Below are positions 12,459-16,709 of a DNA stretch of 16,709 bases, in pieces. Below the pieces are notes generated by a model. The model was not told the DNA's origin and ran no database searches. It was given only the letters and a program-made list of their open reading frames with translations. The translations under genes and the position numbers were made by a program. The stretch comes from DTYU01 sp040757355. Its GTDB lineage: Bacteria; Bacillota; Desulfotomaculia; Desulfotomaculales; Ammonificaceae. Where the stretch lies: the NCBI GenBank assembly GCA_040757355.1, contig JBFLWY010000046.1, positions 1 to 16,709 on the forward strand. Reading direction: 5' to 3'. How positions within the stretch are numbered: position 1 is the stretch's first letter; every line of letters starts with the position of its first letter.

Positions 12459-13713
12459 AGTAAGGGAGAGGTTTGCGTTTTCGGAGAGTCAGGCCCGGGA
12501 GGTCCTAGAGGAACTCCGGACCAAGGCGGGGGTCGATTCTGTTGTTCTGCTCTCCACGTGTAACCGGACCGAATTTTACATGTTTCTTACCAGGGAAATA
12601 GCGCGGACGGCTGTGATTGAGGTGCTGTCCCGCCGGGCAAGGCTGGATTTTAACGAACTCAAGCGTTTCCTTTATGTCCACACCGAGCACGAATGTGTGC
12701 GGCACCTTTTCCTGGTGTCGGCAGGGCTCGACTCGATGATTGTGGGGGAGACGCAGATCCTCGGGCAGGTGAAGGATGCTTACCAATTAGCACGGGAATG
12801 CGGTATGACCAACGGTTATTTCAATTCCCTTTTTCAGCATGCCCTGGCGGTTGGGAAAAGGGTGCGCACTGAGACGGAGATCGATCAAAATGCGGTTTCG
12901 GTGAGCTACGCCGCCGTTGAGTTGGCCCGGCAGACTTTGGGAGGCATAGAGGGCCGGAGCGTTTTAATCGTGGGCGCAGGTAAAATGAGCGAACTGACCG
13001 TGAAGCACCTGGTGGCCAGCGGTGTGGCCGGGGTTATTGTGTCGAACCGCTCATTTGAACGCGCGCAGGAACTGGCAGCCCGTTTCGGGGGACAGGCAGT
13101 AAGGTTTGACGAGCTGTACCACTGGATGGGACAAGCGGACATAGTGATCAGTTGTACGGGGGCTACTCACTATGTTATTCACGCCCGTGAAATGGCGCGT
13201 GTAATGGAGCAGCGCCGCGGGGCTAAGATTTTTATAATAGATATCGCCGTGCCGCGCGACGTGGAACCCGAGGTAGGCGGGCTTCCCGGAGTGGCGCTCT
13301 ACGACATCGACGCGCTGCAGCACGTGGTGGACACGAACATCTCCAAGCGACGCCGGGTGGCGGAACAGGCAAGGAGAATAATAGAAGAGGAAGTGGAAGG
13401 CTTTCTCCGGAAACGGGCCGCGCAGGCGGTGGTCCCGACGATTGTGGCATTGAAAAAGCTGGGCGACGAGATAAAGCAGAAGGAGTTGCGCCGGGCACTA
13501 AACCGCCTTGGGGATTTGTCGGATTATGAGCGGAAAGTGATCTCGTCATTGGCCAACAGCATCACAAACCAGTTGTTGCACAAACCTGTCTGCCGTTTAA
13601 AAGACCTTTCGCTGACTTCGCAGGGGCAGGTTTACGCCCAGGCGGTTCAGGAGTTGTTTAAATTAGATGTGCCAGAGAAATTACCCACCACGGCCGCCAA
13701 GGGAAAGAGGTAG
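12412..13713 (+). CDS. hemA: Glutamyl-tRNA reductase
   Basis: HemA catalyses the NADPH-dependent reduction of glutamyl-tRNA to glutamate-1-semialdehyde, the first committed step of the C5 tetrapyrrole route. The 433 residues have the standard three-part layout. The catalytic domain contains GLNHRTAPVEVRE and the nucleophilic cysteine 50 in LLSTCNRTEFY, followed by SMIVGETQILGQVK. The Rossmann domain begins near 184 with VLIVGAGKMSELTVKHL. The C-terminal dimerisation helices end near KLDVPEK. The GTG start at 12412 lies inside the preceding gene (47-base overlap), with AAGGAG about 11 bases upstream. hemC begins 3 bases after its stop. In other bacteria HemA is feedback-regulated by haem at the protein level; no RNA regulator is visible here. 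Confidence 0.96.
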   Translation: MFSIVIGLNHRTAPVEVRERFAFSESQAREVLEELRTKAGVDSVVLLSTCNRTEFYMFLTREIARTAVIEVLSRRARLDFNELKRFLYVHTEHECVRHLFLVSAGLDSMIVGETQILGQVKDAYQLARECGMTNGYFNSLFQHALAVGKRVRTETEIDQNAVSVSYAAVELARQTLGGIEGRSVLIVGAGKMSELTVKHLVASGVAGVIVSNRSFERAQELAARFGGQAVRFDELYHWMGQADIVISCTGATHYVIHAREMARVMEQRRGAKIFIIDIAVPRDVEPEVGGLPGVALYDIDALQHVVDTNISKRRRVAEQARRIIEEEVEGFLRKRAAQAVVPTIVALKKLGDEIKQKELRRALNRLGDLSDYERKVISSLANSITNQLLHKPVCRLKDLSLTSQGQVYAQAVQELFKLDVPEKLPTTAAKGKR

Positions 13714-13716
13714 TAA

Positions 13717-14643
13717 ATGCGCCGTATCGTAGTTGGAACGCGGGGAAGCGCGCTGGCCCTCGAACAGGCCGGCATCGTAATCGAGGCGCTAAAACGGAGG
13801 TGGCCCAAGTACCGGTTCGAGATCGTCAAGATTAAAACAACCGGCGATAAAATTCTGGATGTTGCCTTGGCCAAAATCGGCGATAAGGGTCTTTTTACCA
13901 AGGAGTTGGAGGTCGCTCTTCTAAAGAAGGAGATTGACCTTGCCGTCCACAGCATGAAAGACGTGCCTACGGTGCTGCCGGAAGGTCTGGCCATCGGGGC
14001 TGTTTTAAAGCGGGAGTATCCCGGGGATGTACTGGTTTCCCCTTCGGGAGCGATGTTTGACGCTTTGCCGCATGGGGCAAAGATGGGCACATCAAGCCTG
14101 CGGCGGCAGGCCCAATTACGCCACCACCGTCCGGACCTGCAGATTTTCCCCATACGCGGCAATCTCACCACACGCCTGGAGAAGTTAAGAGCCGGCAATT
14201 TCGATGCTATCGTGCTCGCGTGGGCGGGGATGGTCCGTTTGGGACTGGAAGGCTACATAACTCAGCGCCTGCCGTATAGCATCTGTTTGCCTGCAGTCGG
14301 TCAAGGGGCGATTGGGGTGGAGGTCCGGGCTGACGATCAGGAGGTTTCCCGAATTGTTGGCGAAATTAATGACGCAGACAGCAGCGCCGAGGTTTTGGCC
14401 GAACGGGCTTTCATGAGACGGCTTGAGGGAGGTTGCCAGGTCCCGATAGGCGCGCTGGCGCGCATCATTGATACAGAGCTTACTATTGAGGGAGTAGTAT
14501 CCGACCTCGAAGGGCAGCAGCTTTTCCGCAGCCAGGAAAGCGGTCCGGTGATCGAAGCCAAGGAACTGGGAGTGCGGCTCGCCGAGAGGCTGCTCGATAT
14601 GGGGGCGGCCGAAGTTTTGCGGGCAATCCGCGGGGAGTCATAA
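13717..14643 (+). CDS. hemC: Hydroxymethylbilane synthase (porphobilinogen deaminase)
   Basis: HemC joins four porphobilinogen molecules into hydroxymethylbilane. The 308 residues match the family's usual size. Visible motifs are VGTRGSALALEQA at the N-terminus, KIKTTGDKILD, GDKGLFTKELEVALL, DLAVHSMKDVPT with the catalytic aspartate region, GTSSLRRQAQL, RGNLTTRLEKL and LPAVGQGAIGVE. The dipyrromethane-cofactor cysteine is residue 240 in EGGCQVPIGALA. It starts 3 bases after hemA, with an AGAGGT site, and ends 5 bases before the cobA-hemD fusion, so these genes form a tight operon. No key residue is missing. Confidence 0.96.
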   Translation: MRRIVVGTRGSALALEQAGIVIEALKRRWPKYRFEIVKIKTTGDKILDVALAKIGDKGLFTKELEVALLKKEIDLAVHSMKDVPTVLPEGLAIGAVLKREYPGDVLVSPSGAMFDALPHGAKMGTSSLRRQAQLRHHRPDLQIFPIRGNLTTRLEKLRAGNFDAIVLAWAGMVRLGLEGYITQRLPYSICLPAVGQGAIGVEVRADDQEVSRIVGEINDADSSAEVLAERAFMRRLEGGCQVPIGALARIIDTELTIEGVVSDLEGQQLFRSQESGPVIEAKELGVRLAERLLDMGAAEVLRAIRGES

Positions 14644-14648
14644 CAGCA

Positions 14649-16175
14649 ATGAGTGGAAAGGTTTACTTGATAGGGGCGGGGCCCGGCGATCCGGGCCTGA
14701 TTACCGTAAAAGGAATGAAATGTTTGGCTGCCGCCGACGTGGTGGTTTATGACCGGCTGGTAAACCCTCGTATTCTCGGTTATGCTTCGCCGGACGCGGA
14801 GGTTATTTTTGCCGGAAAGTCGCCTGAGCGCCACGCGCTAAAGCAGGGGGAGATAAACGTCCTGCTCGTCGAGAGGGCGCGCGCGGGGAAGGTTGTGGCA
14901 AGGCTGAAGGGCGGTGATCCCTTCGTTTTCGGGCGGGGCGGCGAAGAGGCGGAGGCGCTTAAGGAAGCGGGACTGGGTTTTGAGGTGATTCCGGGAGTGA
15001 CCTCGGCGGTCGCCGCGCCTGCTTACGCGGGTATACCGGTCACGCACCGGGATTTTACTTCCAGCGTGGCGGTGGTTACCGGCAATGAGGACCCTAGCAA
15101 ACCGGATTCGGTAATTGATTGGGACAAGTTGGCAGGCTGCGGCACACTGATTTTTTTAATGGGAATGGCGAACCTTCCTGAGATTGCGACGCGGCTGAAA
15201 AAAGCGGGACTGCCGGGAGAAACGCCGGTTGCGGTGATCCAATGGGGGACGACCGCAAAACAGCGCACGGTAACCGGCAGCCTTGACGATATAAACCAGG
15301 AAGTGGCGGCGGCGGGTCTCACCAACCCGGCGGTGGTTGTGGTCGGGAAAGTGGTCGGGTTGCGGGAGAAGCTTGCGTGGTTCGAGCAGGGGCCGCTCTT
15401 CGGGCGGCGCATCGTGGTCACGAGGTCCCGCGATCAGGCAAGCGTTTTGTCGGAAGCAATTTCCGCCTTAGGGGGCGAGGTTTATGAGTTCCCTACCATC
15501 CGTATTGAGCCGCCGGCGGAGTGGGATGGACTGGACGCGGCCATCAGGAACGCTGCGGCGTATGACTGGCTCGTGTTTACCTCGGTTAACGGGGTAAAAA
15601 TGTTCTTTCGGCGCTTGAGGGAACTGGGGTGCGACATCAGGGCCTTCAGCCGGGCTGCCGTAGTTGCGATCGGCCCCGGGACCAGGTCCAATCTGGAGGA
15701 ACGGGGGCTGTCGGTGGCCTACATGCCGGAGGAGTTCCGTGCCGATGCGATCGCGGCGGGACTCAAAGAACGCGCGGGGGCCGGGGCGAGGGTACTTTTG
15801 CCGCGGGCCGACATAGCGCCGGATTCGCTGCCGCGGGCGCTGGCGGAAAACGGTTTTAAGGTGGACAACGTGGTGGCTTACAGGACGGTGCCCGAGAGGC
15901 AGAACGCAACCTTGCTCCGTGAGATGCTGACGGCGGGCGCGGTGGATGCGGTTACTTTTACGAGTTCTTCGACGGTAAAGAACTTCGTGGCCGCGTTTGA
16001 ACCGGGTACTGCAGAGTTGCTTCAGGGCGTGGTTGTAGCCTCGATCGGCCCGGTGACGAGCGCCACCGCGCAGGAACTCGGGCTTAAGGTAGACGTGGAG
16101 GCGCGCCGGTATACGATTCCCGGACTGGTAGAGGCGCTGGTTGGGCACTTCGAAAGGATGAAGGCGGAAGGATGA
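14649..16175 (+). CDS. cobA-hemD: Fused uroporphyrinogen-III C-methyltransferase / uroporphyrinogen-III synthase
   Basis: This is a 508-residue two-domain enzyme. Residues 1-245 are a SAM-dependent methyltransferase of the CobA/SUMT type (GAGPGDPGL at 9-17, VVYDRLV, GGDPFVFGRGGEEAEAL from 88, PGVTSAVAAPAYAGIPVTHR, then PVAVIQWGT). It makes precorrin-2. Residues from about 252 to the end are uroporphyrinogen-III synthase (GRRIVVTRSRDQA, YDWLVFTSVNGV, AIGPGTRS, LLPRADIAPDSLP, VDAVTFTSSSTVKNF). This domain cyclises hydroxymethylbilane, so one polypeptide makes uroporphyrinogen III and methylates it. The fusion is well known in Firmicutes. The last codons (RMKAEG) coincide with the start of a GGATGAAGG repeat array, so the extreme C-terminus may have been shaped by repeat growth. 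Confidence 0.95.
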   Translation: MSGKVYLIGAGPGDPGLITVKGMKCLAAADVVVYDRLVNPRILGYASPDAEVIFAGKSPERHALKQGEINVLLVERARAGKVVARLKGGDPFVFGRGGEEAEALKEAGLGFEVIPGVTSAVAAPAYAGIPVTHRDFTSSVAVVTGNEDPSKPDSVIDWDKLAGCGTLIFLMGMANLPEIATRLKKAGLPGETPVAVIQWGTTAKQRTVTGSLDDINQEVAAAGLTNPAVVVVGKVVGLREKLAWFEQGPLFGRRIVVTRSRDQASVLSEAISALGGEVYEFPTIRIEPPAEWDGLDAAIRNAAAYDWLVFTSVNGVKMFFRRLRELGCDIRAFSRAAVVAIGPGTRSNLEERGLSVAYMPEEFRADAIAAGLKERAGAGARVLLPRADIAPDSLPRALAENGFKVDNVVAYRTVPERQNATLLREMLTAGAVDAVTFTSSSTVKNFVAAFEPGTAELLQGVVVASIGPVTSATAQELGLKVDVEARRYTIPGLVEALVGHFERMKAEG

Positions 16176-16262
16176 AGGATGAAGTTAGAAGTCAGAATTT
16201 ATAAAGGAGTCAGGAGCCAGAAGTCAGGAGAGTCAGGAGCCAGAAGTCAGAATCCAGAAGGA
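16155..16262. repeat. Simple degenerate repeats after cobA-hemD
   Basis: GGATGAAGG-like words at 16155-16183 lead into a perfect 20-base direct repeat, AGTCAGGAGCCAGAAGTCAG, at 16208-16227 and 16231-16250 (23-base period). Further diverged copies follow to about 16262. No reading frame or hairpin explains it. The repeat begins inside the 3' end of the cobA-hemD gene. Confidence 0.8.
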
Positions 16263-16278
16263 AAGAGGTAGAATTAAC

Positions 16279-16329
16279 TTCGAACTTCGAACTAACAAAC
16301 TTCGAACTATTGAACTTTGAACTTCGAAC
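16279..16329. repeat. TTCGAAC heptamer array
   Basis: Four copies of the near-palindromic TTCGAAC (16279, 16286, 16301, 16323) and two TTGAAC variants (16310, 16317) lie within about 50 bases. Similar TTCAA/TTCGA words occur in the other repeat-like gap at about 6473-6490. No function can be assigned. Confidence 0.7.
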
Positions 16330-16419
16330 GGACCTTAAAGGTCCATCAGTTTGAGCTCGAACGTAGAACGTCGAACGGACCCTAAGGGTCCATCAGTTTA
16401 AGCCCAAACGCAGAATGTG
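16326..16419. repeat. Two tandem 47-bp units, each with a perfect palindrome
   Basis: Units at 16326-16372 and 16373-16419 differ only at scattered positions, nearly all transitions. Each contains a palindrome: GGACCTTAAAGGTCC (16330-16344) and GGACCCTAAGGGTCC (16377-16391). The two differences within the palindromes are complementary (T16335/A16339 versus C16382/G16386), so the 7-bp arms stay paired in both. A third, inverted relative is at 6279-6308. The units precede hemB and could form a terminator-like or protein-binding structure; no T-run follows. Confidence 0.8.
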
Positions 16420-16440
16420 TTCTTAAGGGGGTTTTACCAG

Positions 16441-16709
16441 GTGGGGTTTCCTGTGACGCGGCTGCGCCGGCTCCGCGTAAGCGAGGAGATGCGGCGCCTG
16501 GTGCGCGAGACGGAGCTTGATGTCGGCGACCTGGTTTACCCGGTGTTCGTCACCGAGGGGGAAGGCGTAATTGTTCCGGTCGCGGCGATGCCGGGAGTGA
16601 ACCGGTTTTCAGTTGACACCCTGTTGCGCGAACTCAAAACAGTGGTAGAATTGGGGATACCGGCGGTTATTGTTTTCGGGGTGCCGGCGGAAAAGGACGA
16701 GTACGCTTC
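16441..16709 (+). CDS. hemB: Porphobilinogen synthase (delta-aminolevulinate dehydratase), N-terminal part, cut by window edge
   Basis: The first 89 residues of HemB are present: RLRRLRVSEEMRRLVRETEL, then DLVYPVFVTEGEG, then PGVNRFSVDTLLRELKTVVELGIPAVIVFGVP. These match the N-terminal arm and first strands of the barrel of the enzyme that condenses two 5-aminolevulinate molecules into porphobilinogen. The catalytic lysines and metal ligands lie beyond the window. GTG at 16441 is chosen because AAGGGGG (16425-16431) lies 9 bases upstream. GTG at 16453 is an alternative that would remove four residues. The gene follows the other tetrapyrrole genes in direction but is separated by 265 bases of repeats, so it may have its own promoter. 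Confidence 0.93.
   Translation, partial: MGFPVTRLRRLRVSEEMRRLVRETELDVGDLVYPVFVTEGEGVIVPVAAMPGVNRFSVDTLLRELKTVVELGIPAVIVFGVPAEKDEYA

Noticed and set aside
15468..16148. Minus-strand 226-codon frame opposite the HemD domain
   Set aside because: It is Arg/His/Pro-rich antisense sequence in a high-GC gene; no start signal or family match.
16330..16391. Rho-independent terminators at the GGACC palindromes
   Set aside because: The stems are only 7 bp and no run of T follows in either direction.

Overview
The window looks like a chromosomal segment of an anaerobic, Gram-positive-type Firmicute, most likely a Desulfotomaculum/Pelotomaculum-like member of the Peptococcaceae. This is inferred from several traits: a YteA-type DksA/TraR zinc-finger gene, a DUF5665 gene, frequent GTG and TTG starts behind strong AGGAGG sites, and a tetrapyrrole cluster biased towards sirohaem, the cofactor of sulfite reductases. 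It also carries intergenic repeats of a kind I associate with these genomes. No tRNA, rRNA, CRISPR array or intact transposase was seen.

Left part (about 1-7950). Two transporters of the YeiH/UPF0324 'putative sulfate exporter' family lie on the minus strand, at 483-1949 and 6504-7616. They flank a plus-strand signalling block. That block is a NarL-type histidine kinase (2327-3934), an overlapping response regulator (3921-4535) and a membrane protein with a Cache-like sensor and two PAS domains but no output domain (4553-6013). Each transporter is followed on its own strand by a very small single-helix membrane protein (50 aa at 301-453, 38 aa at 6129-6245). I infer that this is one locus for sensing and moving a small anion, possibly a sulfur oxyanion, under dedicated two-component control.

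Middle part (about 7950-10650). A minus-strand DUF1287 gene is followed by a 760-base gene-poor stretch, a small DUF5665 membrane protein gene and a YteA-type gene. Around the DUF5665 gene is a cluster of nine copies of a 13-base sequence (consensus CCCAGCACTCAGT and its complement). They are arranged as hairpin-forming pairs about 90-96 bases apart; one nested pair shows a compensatory base change. Between the clusters, at 9252-9384, is a compact set of perfect hairpins closed by an outer stem, a candidate structured RNA. This is the least explained part of the window.

Right part (about 10650-16709). A co-directional series encodes a long-chain polyprenyl diphosphate synthase, precorrin-2 dehydrogenase (Met8/CysG-N type), glutamyl-tRNA reductase (hemA), hydroxymethylbilane synthase (hemC), a fused uroporphyrinogen-III methyltransferase/synthase (cobA-hemD) and the start of porphobilinogen synthase (hemB, cut by the window edge). 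Together these make uroporphyrinogen III from glutamyl-tRNA and channel it to precorrin-2 and sirohydrochlorin/sirohaem. A 265-base stretch of degenerate repeats separates cobA-hemD from hemB. It includes a tandem palindromic repeat whose relative lies next to the small gene at 6129-6245.
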